In this document: positions 29,271 through 38,192 of the stretch, in pieces
Layout: the number at the start of each line of letters is the position of its first letter
Numbering within the stretch: the first letter of the stretch is position 1
Source: Pseudomonas sp. 7P_10.2_Bac1
GTDB taxonomy: Bacteria; Pseudomonadota; Gammaproteobacteria; Pseudomonadales; Pseudomonadaceae
Assembly: GCF_025465935.1 (NCBI RefSeq)
Contig: NZ_JANLNV010000080.1
Location: 124,001 to 188,000 of the forward strand
DNA: 64,000 nucleotides
Direction of reading: 5' to 3'
Program-made: the position numbers and the translations under genes
Notes under the pieces: model-generated
Database searches by the model: none
Told to the model about the DNA's origin: nothing
Seen by the model: only the letters and a program-made list of their open reading frames with translations

Positions 29271-29300
29271 CCCTCTCCCTTAGGGAGAGGGTGAGGGGCT
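29271..29300. repeat. CCTCTCCC/GGGAGAGG hairpin repeat
   Basis: CCCTCTCCCTTAGGGAGAGGG folds into an eight-base-pair hairpin and is followed by TGAGGGGCT. A related block lies at 47991-48030. This type of element is common between genes in Pseudomonas. Confidence 0.75.
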
Positions 29301-29398
29301 CTTGATTTGAGAGGGTTTGAGTACATAAACACAACCTCTCGCTACCCCAAAACTCCCCGCTTGAAATCGTATCCAACAAGGCGTGGCGCCAATCCCCT

Positions 29399-30925
29399 TC
29401 AAATACGAATTTCTGTCTTGTTTTTCTTGGCGTGTTTGTCGCTTTTTTCGAAGGCCGCTTCCAGCGCTTCGTTGATGGTGCGCAACACCTGGACCCGCGC
29501 ACAGCGTTTGTCATTGGCCGCCACCAGTGTCCAGGGCGAGATTTCGGTGCTGGTGCGGTCAACCATGTCGCACACAGCCGTGCGATACAGGTCCCATTTC
29601 TCGCGGTTGCGCCAGTCTTCTTCGGTGATCTTGAAACGTTTGAACGGGATGGTTTCGCGCTCCTGGAAGCGTTCCAGCTGCGTCTCTTTATCAATCGCCA
29701 GCCAGAATTTGACGACGATCACCCCCGAATTTCTCAGCTGTTCTTCAAAATCATTGATCTCGCCATAGGCGCGCAGCCAATCAGCCTGGCTGCAAAAATC
29801 CTCGACGCGCTCCACCAGCACCCGCCCGTACCACGAACGGTCAAAGATGGTGAATTTTCCGCGGCCCGGTATCTGTCGCCAAAACCGCCAGAGATAAGGT
29901 TGGGCCCGCTCGTCCTGGGACGGCGCGGCAATCGGTACGATGTTGTATTGACGCGGATCGAGGGCCGCCGCAACCCGGCGAATAGCGCCACCCTTGCCCG
30001 CCGCATCGTTGCCCTCAAACACCGTGATCAGGGCATGCCGACGCATACGCTTGTCACGCATCAGGCCTGACAAGCGCGCCTGTTCAGTCACCAACTGCTC
30101 TTTGTAGTCGTCTTTTTCCAGACGCTGAGACATGTCCAGGCAATCGAGCAAGCTCAAACCATCACGGCTTTCTGGCAGTGGCGGTACGTTAATTGGTCGC
30201 ACGCGACTTTTGGGGGCGTTAAGCGCGGCTTGCAGACCTTCCAGCAATATCTTGCCCACCGTCAGGCCGCGGTAATGCGGGTCTACACCCTCAACAATGT
30301 GCCAAGGCGCGTAATCACGGCTGGTACGACGCAGCACGCGCTCGCCGTAACGCACAAATTTGTCGTAGGTTTTGGATTGCTGCCAGTCCAGCGGGCTGAT
30401 TCGCCAACTGTGCAGTGGGTCATCCTTCAGAGCCTTGAGGCGCGCCTTCATTTGTTTTTTGGACAAGTGAAACCAGAATTTAAAAATGACCGCACCTTCG
30501 TCACAGAGCATCCGCTCCAGGCGCTCGGCCCCGGTAATGGCCTGATCCAGCACTGCATCCTTGATAACCCCATGCACCCGGGCCTGGAGCATCTGGCTAT
30601 ACCAGTTGCCAAAAAATACCCCCATGCGCCCCTTGGCCGGCAAATGCCGCCAGTAGCGCCAGGCGGGTGGGCGCGCCAGCTCTTCGTCGGTTTGCTGATC
30701 GAAAGTTCGCACCTCGATCAATCGTGGGTCCATCCACTCATTCAGCAGTTTGACCGTTTCACCCTTGCCAGCACCTTCGATGCCGTTGATCAGCACAATC
30801 ACAGCCGTGCGTTTTTGCTGATGCAGGTCGTATTGCGCCTCAAGCAACGCTTCACGTAGGGCAGGGACTTCTCTGTCGTAGGTTTCTTTATCGATTGAAT
30901 GACCGATTTCAGCGGATTCGAACAT
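29399..30925 (-). CDS. pap: Polyphosphate:AMP phosphotransferase
   Basis: A 508-residue two-domain PPK2-family kinase. Walker A GIEGAGKGE sits near 48-56 and a second, GNDAAGKGG, near 306. Each domain also has the lid and Arg-rich motifs (RDRSWYGR-like FDRSWYGRVLVERVE in the second and FFGNWYSQML in the first). Such double-domain enzymes transfer phosphate from polyphosphate to AMP, making ADP. Usually only the C-terminal domain is fully active, consistent with the divergent first domain seen here. Start MFESAEIGHSIDKETYDRE is typical. It is divergent from mnmC across about 140 bases. Confidence 0.93.
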   Translation of the reverse strand: MFESAEIGHSIDKETYDREVPALREALLEAQYDLHQQKRTAVIVLINGIEGAGKGETVKLLNEWMDPRLIEVRTFDQQTDEELARPPAWRYWRHLPAKGRMGVFFGNWYSQMLQARVHGVIKDAVLDQAITGAERLERMLCDEGAVIFKFWFHLSKKQMKARLKALKDDPLHSWRISPLDWQQSKTYDKFVRYGERVLRRTSRDYAPWHIVEGVDPHYRGLTVGKILLEGLQAALNAPKSRVRPINVPPLPESRDGLSLLDCLDMSQRLEKDDYKEQLVTEQARLSGLMRDKRMRRHALITVFEGNDAAGKGGAIRRVAAALDPRQYNIVPIAAPSQDERAQPYLWRFWRQIPGRGKFTIFDRSWYGRVLVERVEDFCSQADWLRAYGEINDFEEQLRNSGVIVVKFWLAIDKETQLERFQERETIPFKRFKITEEDWRNREKWDLYRTAVCDMVDRTSTEISPWTLVAANDKRCARVQVLRTINEALEAAFEKSDKHAKKNKTEIRI

Positions 30926-31064
30926 GGAAAGCTCCCTGGCAAGATGTCACAAGCCTAGTCGATTGCTTTCTGTTGCGTGTTGATAAAGCGCATAAAACTG
31001 TCATGAATCCGTCGTGCAGTGGCCGATCGGCTAGAATGGCCGCCTTGCCGATGCAGAGCCTCAC

Positions 31065-33044
31065 ATGACCATTGAAATGACCAACGCCCAGCTGGACTGG
31101 GATGACCAGGGTCGCCCCCATTCGCGGCTGTTTGACGACGTGTACTTTTCAGACAAGTCGGGCCTGGAAGAAACCCGCTATGTCTTTATTGAACAGAATG
31201 CCTTGCGCGAGCGCTTTAGCGCCCTGCCCGCCAACGGCCATATGGTGATTGGGGAAACCGGCTTCGGGACCGGCCTCAACTTTCTCTGCGCCTGGCAACT
31301 GTTCGACGAAATGGCCCACCCGCAAGCCCGGCTGCATTTCATCAGTGTCGAAAAATACCCGCTGACCCGCGACGACCTGCAACGCGCCCTCGCCCTTTGG
31401 CCAGACCTTGCGCCCTACAGCGAACAACTGCTGGCTTGCTACTTCGCCATTCACCCGGGCTTTCAAACCCTCAGCCTGGCCAACGGCCGGGTCACACTCA
31501 CGCTGCTGATCGGGGATGCGTTGGAGCAATTGCCGCACCTCGACGCACAGGTCGACGCCTGGTTTCTGGACGGCTTTGCGCCAGCTAAAAATCCGGACAT
31601 GTGGACGCCAGAACTGTTTGCTCAGTTGGCCCGCCTGGCAGCGCCGCAGTCCACCCTAAGTACCTTCACCAGCACCGGTTGGGTACGCCGCGCGCTGAAT
31701 GATGCTGGCTTCAAAATGCGTCGTACACCAGGGATCGGCCACAAGTGGGAAATCCTTCGCGGCGTCTTTCTCGGCATTCCAGAGACCGCCTCGCCCGGCG
31801 AGACGAGCAAACCCTGGTACGCGCGCCCGTCCGCCCTCACGGGGCCACGCACTGCGTTGGTGATCGGTGGTGGCCTGTCTGGCTGCGCCAGCGCCAACAG
31901 TCTGGCCCGGCGCGGTTGGCAGGTGGTGCTACTTGAGCGTCATGAACGTCTGGCCAAAGAAGCCTCCGGTAACCCGCAAGGCGTGCTGTACCTCAAGCTG
32001 TCAGCCCATGGCACGGCGCTGTCGCAAATGATCGTCTGTGGTTTTGGATACACCCGTCGGGTCCTGGAACATTTGCAACGTGGGCGCGACTGGGATGATT
32101 GCGGGGTGCTGCAACTGGGCTTTAACGCCAAGGAAGCCGAACGCCAAGCGCAATTGGCTGCGGCCTTTCCATCCGCGCTGGTGCATTTGCTGGACCAACC
32201 CCATGCACAGACGCTGGCCGGTGTTGAACTGGCCCATGGCGGGCTGTTTTATCCCGAGGGCGGCTGGGTGCATCCGCCAGCCTTGTGTCAGTTTCAGGCA
32301 CTGCACCCCAATATCAGGGTTGTGACTCACCAGGACGTGCTGCAACTCAACAAGGTGGGCGGGCTTTGGCAGGCCTGCCAGGGCGAAACCGTGCTGGCGA
32401 GCGCGCCGCTGGTGATTCTGGCGGGTGCTGCCGAAGTCAAGCGCTTCCCAGCCAGTAGCGGTTTGCCCCTCAAGCGGATTCGCGGGCAGATCACCCAATT
32501 GGTTGAAACCCCGCGCAGCTCAGCACTGAAAACCGTGGTCTGCGCCGAAGGCTATGTGGCACCGGGCCGCCTGGGCGAACACACGGTGGGCGCCAGCTTC
32601 GACTTTCATAATGAAGACTTGACCACCACCCCCGAAGGCCATCAAGGCAATCTGGATTTGCTGGCAGACATCTCCCCCGATCTGGTGCAACGCCTCGCAG
32701 AACAAGACCTTAATCCCCAGAACTTGCAAGGTTGGGCGGCGTTTCGTTGCACCAGCCCGGACTACCTGCCGATCGTCGGACCGCTGGCCGATACCACAGC
32801 GTTTGCCCACGCCTATGCGGCGCTCGGCAAAGACGCGCGGCAAGTTCCGCAGGTGCAATGCCCGTGGCTGGAAGGCCTGTATGTCAACAGCGGTCACGGC
32901 TCACGCGGCTTGATCACCGCTCCGCTGTCGGGCGAACTGCTCGCCGCCTGGATCAATAACGAACCCCTGCCCCTCCCTCGCGCCGTTGCCGAGGCCTGCC
33001 ACCCCAACCGCTTTGCCCTGCGCGCTCTGATCCGCAGGCTTTAA
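31065..33044 (+). CDS. mnmC: Bifunctional tRNA mnm5s2U modification protein MnmC
   Basis: A 659-residue fusion. Residues 1-240 are the SAM methyltransferase MnmC2 (VIGETGFGTGLNFLCAW, and DAWFLDGFAPAKNPDMW). About 262-659 is the FAD oxidoreductase MnmC1, with GGGLSGCASANSLARRG as the dinucleotide motif. It converts cmnm5(s2)U34 to mnm5(s2)U34 in tRNA. Length is normal for gammaproteobacteria. The start MTIEMTNAQLDWDD follows CCGATGCAGAGCCTCAC. The C-terminus ends before a 307-base spacer. Confidence 0.96.
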   Translation: MTIEMTNAQLDWDDQGRPHSRLFDDVYFSDKSGLEETRYVFIEQNALRERFSALPANGHMVIGETGFGTGLNFLCAWQLFDEMAHPQARLHFISVEKYPLTRDDLQRALALWPDLAPYSEQLLACYFAIHPGFQTLSLANGRVTLTLLIGDALEQLPHLDAQVDAWFLDGFAPAKNPDMWTPELFAQLARLAAPQSTLSTFTSTGWVRRALNDAGFKMRRTPGIGHKWEILRGVFLGIPETASPGETSKPWYARPSALTGPRTALVIGGGLSGCASANSLARRGWQVVLLERHERLAKEASGNPQGVLYLKLSAHGTALSQMIVCGFGYTRRVLEHLQRGRDWDDCGVLQLGFNAKEAERQAQLAAAFPSALVHLLDQPHAQTLAGVELAHGGLFYPEGGWVHPPALCQFQALHPNIRVVTHQDVLQLNKVGGLWQACQGETVLASAPLVILAGAAEVKRFPASSGLPLKRIRGQITQLVETPRSSALKTVVCAEGYVAPGRLGEHTVGASFDFHNEDLTTTPEGHQGNLDLLADISPDLVQRLAEQDLNPQNLQGWAAFRCTSPDYLPIVGPLADTTAFAHAYAALGKDARQVPQVQCPWLEGLYVNSGHGSRGLITAPLSGELLAAWINNEPLPLPRAVAEACHPNRFALRALIRRL

Positions 33045-33351
33045 ACCACCCCTCCACCTGGCTGTGCGCACCCCGCACAGCTGTGGCCAGCCGCACACTC
33101 TGCTGACTTGATCCGCGCCGCGTACAGGCACCGTTGGTAAATTTTATTGAACGATCCCGACCATGATCACTCGATAAAACACGGTCATTCATCGCGGCGC
33201 GCGGCATTTTAAACCCTGCGCGTCGTCTGGGCTGAAGGCACGGCCAATCGCCATGCCTCCTGTAAACCGTGCCCGCGCTGCCCACATCGTTTGTCGATGT
33301 CGTCTGAAGCGGTAGTGACACACATGCCGAAACACCAAGGATTTAAACACC
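33045..33351. other. Leader region of the NAGGN operon
   Basis: No gene is supported here. It contains a GCTGTGCG/CGCACAGC hairpin just after mnmC (33061-33081) without a T run, and an AT-rich block at about 33134-33175 (TTGGTAAATTTTATTGAACG) where a promoter could lie. The expected regulation is osmotic; no specific operator was recognised. Confidence 0.5.
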
Positions 33352-35124
33352 ATGTGCGGATTAGCTGGAGAGTTACGTTTTGATCACCAACCTGCCGACC
33401 TGGCAGCCATCGAACGCATTACCCACCACCTTGCACCACGTGGCCCCGATGCCTGGGGATTTCATAGCCAAGGGCCGATAGCCCTCGGCCACCGTCGCCT
33501 GAAGATCATGGATCTGTCCGACGGCTCGGCGCAGCCAATGATCGATAGCCAATTGGGCCTTTCTCTGGCCTTTAACGGGGCAATCTACAACTTCCCGGAA
33601 CTGCGCACCGAACTGGAAAAACTCGGCTACGCCTTCTACTCCAAGGGTGACACCGAGGTATTGCTCAAGGGCTACCACGCATGGGGTGAAGCCCTGCTGC
33701 CCAAGCTCAATGGCATGTTTGCTTTTGCCATCTGGGAGCGTGATGCCAAGCGTTTATTCATTGCCCGCGACCGCCTGGGCGTGAAGCCGCTGTATCTGTC
33801 GCGCACCGGCGAGCGCTTGCGTTTTGCTTCGACCCTGCCGGCGCTGCTCAAAGGCGGCGACATCAACCCAATGCTCGACCCGGTCGCGCTGAACCATTAT
33901 CTGAATTTCCATGCCGTGGTCCCGGCGCCGCGCACTCTGATTGCCGGCATTGAAAAACTGCCGCCCGCCACGTGGTTGCGCATCGACGCTGACGGCAACA
34001 CCGAGCAGAAAACCTGGTGGACGCTGCCTTACGGCCCGCATGCCGATGAGGCCAATCTCACCTTTGAAGACTGGCGCGAACGCGTACTGGACAGCACCCG
34101 TGAAGCCGTCGCCATTCGCCAGCGCGCAGCGGTAGATGTCGGTGTGCTGCTGTCAGGCGGCGTCGACTCCAGCTTGCTGGTCGGTTTGCTGCGGGAAGTG
34201 GGCGTACAAGACCTGTCGACCTTTTCCATTGGTTTTGAAGACGCAGGCGGTGAGCGCGGTAATGAGTTCGAGTATTCGGACCTGATCGCCGAGCACTACC
34301 ACACCCGTCATCACCAATTACGCATTGGCGAAAATGAAATCATCGAGCAACTGCCAGCGGCCTTCCGGGCAATGAGCGAGCCGATGGTCAGTCATGACTG
34401 CATTGCCTTCTACCTGCTATCACGGGAAGTCGCCAAGCACTGCAAAGTAGTGCAAAGCGGCCAGGGTGCCGATGAACTGTTTGCCGGGTACCACTGGTAC
34501 CCGCAGGTCGACGGCGCCAGCGATCCTTACGCAGCCTACCGCGAGGCCTTTTTTGATCGCAGCTATGCCGAGTACCAGGCCACTGTGCAACCACAATGGC
34601 TGACCGCCAATGACGCCGCCGGGGACTTTGTCCGTGAACACTTCGCCCAGCCGGGTGCAGACGCCGGGGTTGACAAGGCGTTGCGTCTGGACAGCACGGT
34701 GATGCTGGTCGATGACCCGGTCAAGCGCGTCGATAACATGACCATGGCCTGGGGCCTGGAAGCGCGCACGCCGTTTCTGGATTACCGCCTGGCCGAGTTG
34801 TCGGCGCGGATTCCGGCCCGGTTCAAGCTGCCCAATGGTGGCAAGCATGTGCTCAAGGAAGCCGCGCGCCTGGTCATCCCCAGCCAAGTCATCGACCGCA
34901 AAAAAGGCTACTTCCCGGTGCCCGGTCTCAAGCATCTGGAAGGCAACACCCGAACGTGGGTACGCGATTTGCTGCAGGACCCTAGCCAGGATCGCGGCCT
35001 GTTTCAACCGGCCATGCTCGACCGTCTGCTGAGCCATCCACAAAGCCAACTGACGCCTCTGAACGGCTCCAAGCTGTGGCAATTGGCGGCACTGAACCTG
35101 TGGCTGAGCGAACAAGGAATCTGA
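33352..35124 (+). CDS. asnO: N-acetylglutaminylglutamine amidotransferase (AsnB-like, NAGGN synthesis)
   Basis: A 590-residue glutamine amidotransferase related to asparagine synthetase. Cys2 (MCGLAGELRF) is the Ntn nucleophile that releases ammonia from glutamine. The synthetase domain has the PP-loop SGGVDSSLLVGLL near residue 266. It adds the final amide to N-acetylglutaminylglutamine, giving the osmolyte NAGGN. That role, rather than asparagine synthesis, is inferred from the two downstream genes, which with it form the known three-gene osmoprotectant cluster of Pseudomonas. It is followed by ngs after three bases. Confidence 0.9.
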   Translation: MCGLAGELRFDHQPADLAAIERITHHLAPRGPDAWGFHSQGPIALGHRRLKIMDLSDGSAQPMIDSQLGLSLAFNGAIYNFPELRTELEKLGYAFYSKGDTEVLLKGYHAWGEALLPKLNGMFAFAIWERDAKRLFIARDRLGVKPLYLSRTGERLRFASTLPALLKGGDINPMLDPVALNHYLNFHAVVPAPRTLIAGIEKLPPATWLRIDADGNTEQKTWWTLPYGPHADEANLTFEDWRERVLDSTREAVAIRQRAAVDVGVLLSGGVDSSLLVGLLREVGVQDLSTFSIGFEDAGGERGNEFEYSDLIAEHYHTRHHQLRIGENEIIEQLPAAFRAMSEPMVSHDCIAFYLLSREVAKHCKVVQSGQGADELFAGYHWYPQVDGASDPYAAYREAFFDRSYAEYQATVQPQWLTANDAAGDFVREHFAQPGADAGVDKALRLDSTVMLVDDPVKRVDNMTMAWGLEARTPFLDYRLAELSARIPARFKLPNGGKHVLKEAARLVIPSQVIDRKKGYFPVPGLKHLEGNTRTWVRDLLQDPSQDRGLFQPAMLDRLLSHPQSQLTPLNGSKLWQLAALNLWLSEQGI

Positions 35125-35127
35125 TCA

Positions 35128-36873
35128 ATGAAACCCCTTGCCACAGCCTATAGCCAACGTTTACTGCGCGGGCAAGCGCCCTCCTACGAGCGACTCCAGG
35201 CCCGCTTTGCCGAAGATGGCAGCGCGCTGGACGCTAACCCGGTCGCTATACATTGCGGCTGGGGACGCCTGCTGATCGGTCACACGTTCCCAGAACCAGC
35301 CAGTCTGGCCAACGAATTGCTGAACGAACAAGCCGGTGAGCGCGACATCGCCTTGTATGTGGCAGCCCCGCAACAGGTATTGGCGCAGTCACCGCAGCAG
35401 TTGTTTCTCGACCCCTCGGACACCCTGCGTCTGTGGTTCACCGATTATCGCCCCGCAACCCGGGTGTTCCGCGGCTTTCGTATTCGGCGCGTGCAAAGCG
35501 AGGCCGACTGGAGCGCAGTCAACGCGCTGTATCAGGCGCGTAACATGCTGCCCGTCGACCCGACCCTGCTCACCGCGCGGCATAACGGCGGGCCGGTGTA
35601 CTGGCTGGCTGAAGATGAAGACAGCGGCACGGTGATTGGCAGTGTAATGGGGCTCAATCACCACAAGGCGTTTCACGACCCTGAAAACGGCAGCAGCCTG
35701 TGGTGCCTGGCCGTCGATCCGCAATGTTCGCGGCCCGGCGTTGGCGAAGTGCTGGTAAGGCATTTGGTCGAACATTTCATGAGCCGCGGCCTGAGCTATC
35801 TTGACCTCTCGGTCCTGCACAACAGCCTGCAAGCCAAAAAACTGTACCGAAAGCTGGGCTTTCGCACCCTGTCGACCTTTGCCATCAAACGTAAAAACGG
35901 CATCAACCAGCCGCTGTTTCTCGGCCCCGGCCCAGAGGCCGGGCTCAACCCCTACGCGCAGATTCTGGTGGAAGAAGCCTACAAACGCGGTATCGATGTA
36001 CACATTGATGACGCCAATGCTGGCTTGTTCACACTCAGTCATGGTGGGCGCCGTATTCGCTGCCGCGAATCGCTGACGGACCTGACCAGCGCCATCAGTA
36101 TGAGCCTGTGTCAGGACAAGAGCCTGACCCACAAAGTGTTGAGTGCTGCGGGCTTGAATGTGCCCACCCAGCAACGCGCTGGCAATGCCGATGACAATCT
36201 GGCGTTCCTTGAGGAGCACCTGCGGGTGGTGGTCAAGCCGCTGGATGGCGAGCAAGGCAATGGAGTGGCGGTTGATCTGCATTCAATTGAACACGTACAG
36301 GAAGCGATCAAGGCGGCCCAAGCCTTTGATAACCGGGTGCTACTGGAAAGCTTCCATGAAGGCCAAGACCTGCGCATCGTGGTGATCGGTTTTAACGTGG
36401 TAGCCGCCGCCATACGCCGCCCGGCGCAGGTTATCGGCGATGGCCAGCACAACGTGCGTCAACTGATCGAAGCACAAAGCCGTCGCCGCCAGGCTGCCAC
36501 CCATGGTGAAAGCCGCATCCCGCTGGACGCCGAAACCCTGCGAGCGGTTCAGGCCGCCGGATATGACTTTGACAGCGTCTTGCCTGCCGGCCAACTGCTG
36601 GCGGTTCGCCGGACAGCCAATTTGCACACCGGCGGAAGTCTTGAGGACGTCACCGCGATTCTTCATCCCGTGCTCGCCGATGCGGCTGTTCGTGCTGCAC
36701 GAGCGCTGGACATTCCTGTGGTCGGGCTCGACATGATGGTGCCTGCCGCAGACCAACCCGAGTACGTGTTTATTGAAGCCAATGAACGTGCCGGGCTGGC
36801 CAATCACGAGCCGCAGCCTACCGCCGAGCGCTTTATCGACTTGTTGTTCCCCCACAGTCAGCCCGCGCCTTGA
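35128..36873 (+). CDS. ngs: N-acetylglutaminylglutamine synthetase (GNAT + ATP-grasp)
   Basis: A 581-residue fusion. The acetyltransferase (GNAT) part spans about residues 115-270 (RIRRVQSEADWSAV, LWCLAVDPQCSRPGVGEVLVRHLVEH). The ATP-grasp ligase spans about 310-575 (VVKPLDGEQGNGVAV, GQDLRIVVIGFNVVAAAI, YVFIEANERAGL). It should acetylate glutamine and join a second glutamine to give N-acetylglutaminylglutamine, the precursor amidated by asnO. The fused cyanophycin-synthetase-like ATP-grasp is normal for this family. It is translated immediately after asnO and precedes the M42 hydrolase. Confidence 0.9.
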   Translation: MKPLATAYSQRLLRGQAPSYERLQARFAEDGSALDANPVAIHCGWGRLLIGHTFPEPASLANELLNEQAGERDIALYVAAPQQVLAQSPQQLFLDPSDTLRLWFTDYRPATRVFRGFRIRRVQSEADWSAVNALYQARNMLPVDPTLLTARHNGGPVYWLAEDEDSGTVIGSVMGLNHHKAFHDPENGSSLWCLAVDPQCSRPGVGEVLVRHLVEHFMSRGLSYLDLSVLHNSLQAKKLYRKLGFRTLSTFAIKRKNGINQPLFLGPGPEAGLNPYAQILVEEAYKRGIDVHIDDANAGLFTLSHGGRRIRCRESLTDLTSAISMSLCQDKSLTHKVLSAAGLNVPTQQRAGNADDNLAFLEEHLRVVVKPLDGEQGNGVAVDLHSIEHVQEAIKAAQAFDNRVLLESFHEGQDLRIVVIGFNVVAAAIRRPAQVIGDGQHNVRQLIEAQSRRRQAATHGESRIPLDAETLRAVQAAGYDFDSVLPAGQLLAVRRTANLHTGGSLEDVTAILHPVLADAAVRAARALDIPVVGLDMMVPAADQPEYVFIEANERAGLANHEPQPTAERFIDLLFPHSQPAP

Positions 36874-36909
36874 ACCGTCTGTTGCACACCTCCCGCAAAA
36901 GGAGCTTTT

Positions 36910-38097
36910 ATGAGTCACACCCTGCCAGAACCTGACCTTGAGTACCTGCAACGGGTGCTTCTGGAAATGCTTGCCATCCCCAGCCCTACCGGGTTTACCG
37001 ACACCATCGTGCGTTACGTCGCCGAACGTCTTGAAGAATTGGGCATCCCCTTTGAGCTGACCCGTCGTGGTACTTTGCGGGCCACGCTCAAGGGCCAGCA
37101 AAGCGGTCCGGACCGCGCCGTCTCCGCGCACCTGGACACCATTGGCGCCAGTGTGCGAGCGATCAAAGACAATGGCCGCTTGGTGCTGGCCCCCGTTGGT
37201 TGCTGGTCCAGCCGCTTTGCCGAAGGTAGCCGGGTCAGCCTGTTCACCGACAACGGCGTGATTCGCGGTAGCGTGTTGCCGTTAATGGCGTCAGGCCATG
37301 CTTTTAACACAGCTGTGGATGAATTGCCGGTGAGCTGGGACCACATAGAACTGCGCCTGGACGCCTACTGCGTCACCCGAGCCGATTGCGATTCGCTGGG
37401 TATCAACGTGGGGGATTTTGTCGCGTTTGATCCTTTGCCTGAATTCACCGAGAGCGGACACATCAGCGCCCGACACCTGGACGACAAGGCCGGGGTTGCC
37501 GCCTTACTGGCAGCCCTCAAAGCCATCGTCGAGAGTGGTGAGCAACCGCTAATCGACTGCCATCCACTGTTCACCATCACCGAAGAAACCGGCAGTGGCG
37601 CAGCCGCCGCATTGCCGTGGGATGTGAGTGAATTCGTCGGCATTGATATTGCGCCGGTCGCTGAGGGCCAGCACTCCAGCGAGCATGCCGTCAGCGTGGC
37701 CATGCAGGATTCGGGCGGCCCATATGACTACCATTTGTCACGGCACCTGTTGGGATTGGCCACCCACAACGACATACCGGTGCGCCGAGATATGTTCCGC
37801 TATTACTTCAGCGATGCGCACTCAGCCGTCACGGCGGGGCATGATATTCGCTGCGCACTGCTGGCATTCGGTTGCGATGCGACCCATGGCTATGAGCGCA
37901 CGCACATTGATAGCCTGGCGGGATTGAGTCGTTTGCTTGGGGCATACCTGCTCAGCCCGCCGGTGTTTGCCAGCGACGCCCAACCGGCACAAGGCTCCCT
38001 GGATCGTTTTAGTCACCAGTTGGAACACGATGCCCAGATGGAAAGCGATACACGCGTGCCGTCGGTCGACAGCCTGGTAGGGGAAAACAGGAACTGA
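36910..38097 (+). CDS. M42-family peptidase-like protein of the NAGGN system
   Basis: A 395-residue di-metal aminopeptidase-type hydrolase. Metal-ligand motifs are kept: SAHLDTIGAS, RHLDDKAGVAALLA, ITEETGSGAA, VGIDIAPV and the C-terminal GYERTHIDSL. AAAAGGAG provides a good ribosome-binding site 7 bases from the ATG. Its constant location after asnO-ngs links it to NAGGN, either degrading the osmolyte when stress ends or trimming by-products. The substrate is not shown by sequence. The tail past residue 350 is hydrophilic and variable. Confidence 0.85.
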   Translation: MSHTLPEPDLEYLQRVLLEMLAIPSPTGFTDTIVRYVAERLEELGIPFELTRRGTLRATLKGQQSGPDRAVSAHLDTIGASVRAIKDNGRLVLAPVGCWSSRFAEGSRVSLFTDNGVIRGSVLPLMASGHAFNTAVDELPVSWDHIELRLDAYCVTRADCDSLGINVGDFVAFDPLPEFTESGHISARHLDDKAGVAALLAALKAIVESGEQPLIDCHPLFTITEETGSGAAAALPWDVSEFVGIDIAPVAEGQHSSEHAVSVAMQDSGGPYDYHLSRHLLGLATHNDIPVRRDMFRYYFSDAHSAVTAGHDIRCALLAFGCDATHGYERTHIDSLAGLSRLLGAYLLSPPVFASDAQPAQGSLDRFSHQLEHDAQMESDTRVPSVDSLVGENRN

Positions 38098-38104
38098 AAA
38101 TAAT

Positions 38105-38174
38105 CTGTAGGCGCGAGCTTGCCTCGCGATCTTTTAAAAAATCAAAAGATCGCGAGACGAGCTCGCTCCTACAG
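38105..38174. repeat. REP-like inverted pair
   Basis: Two facing copies of the CTGTAGG(A/C)GCGAGCTTGC(C)TCGCGATCTTTT word form a long near-perfect hairpin with an A/T-rich centre. One arm has a C where the other copies have A (GTAGGCGCG). It lies between the M42 gene and the convergent cysG, and may serve as a transcript-end structure. Confidence 0.9.
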
Positions 38175-38192
38175 AAATTTTTTGCTGTGCAG

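Larger units (their letters stand above)
29148..29398. other. fumC-pap spacer with repeats
   Basis: This stretch between convergent genes contains a REP-like half element and a CTCTCCC/GGGAGAG hairpin (both listed). No gene is supported. Confidence 0.6.

Noticed and set aside
29148..29398. CRISPR-like repeats in the fumC-pap spacer
   Set aside because: Only single REP-type and hairpin elements; no regular repeat-spacer pattern.
33045..33351. Possible tRNA or small RNA in the mnmC-asnO spacer
   Set aside because: No cloverleaf or T-arm (GGTTCRAnnCC) seen; only a small hairpin without a T run.
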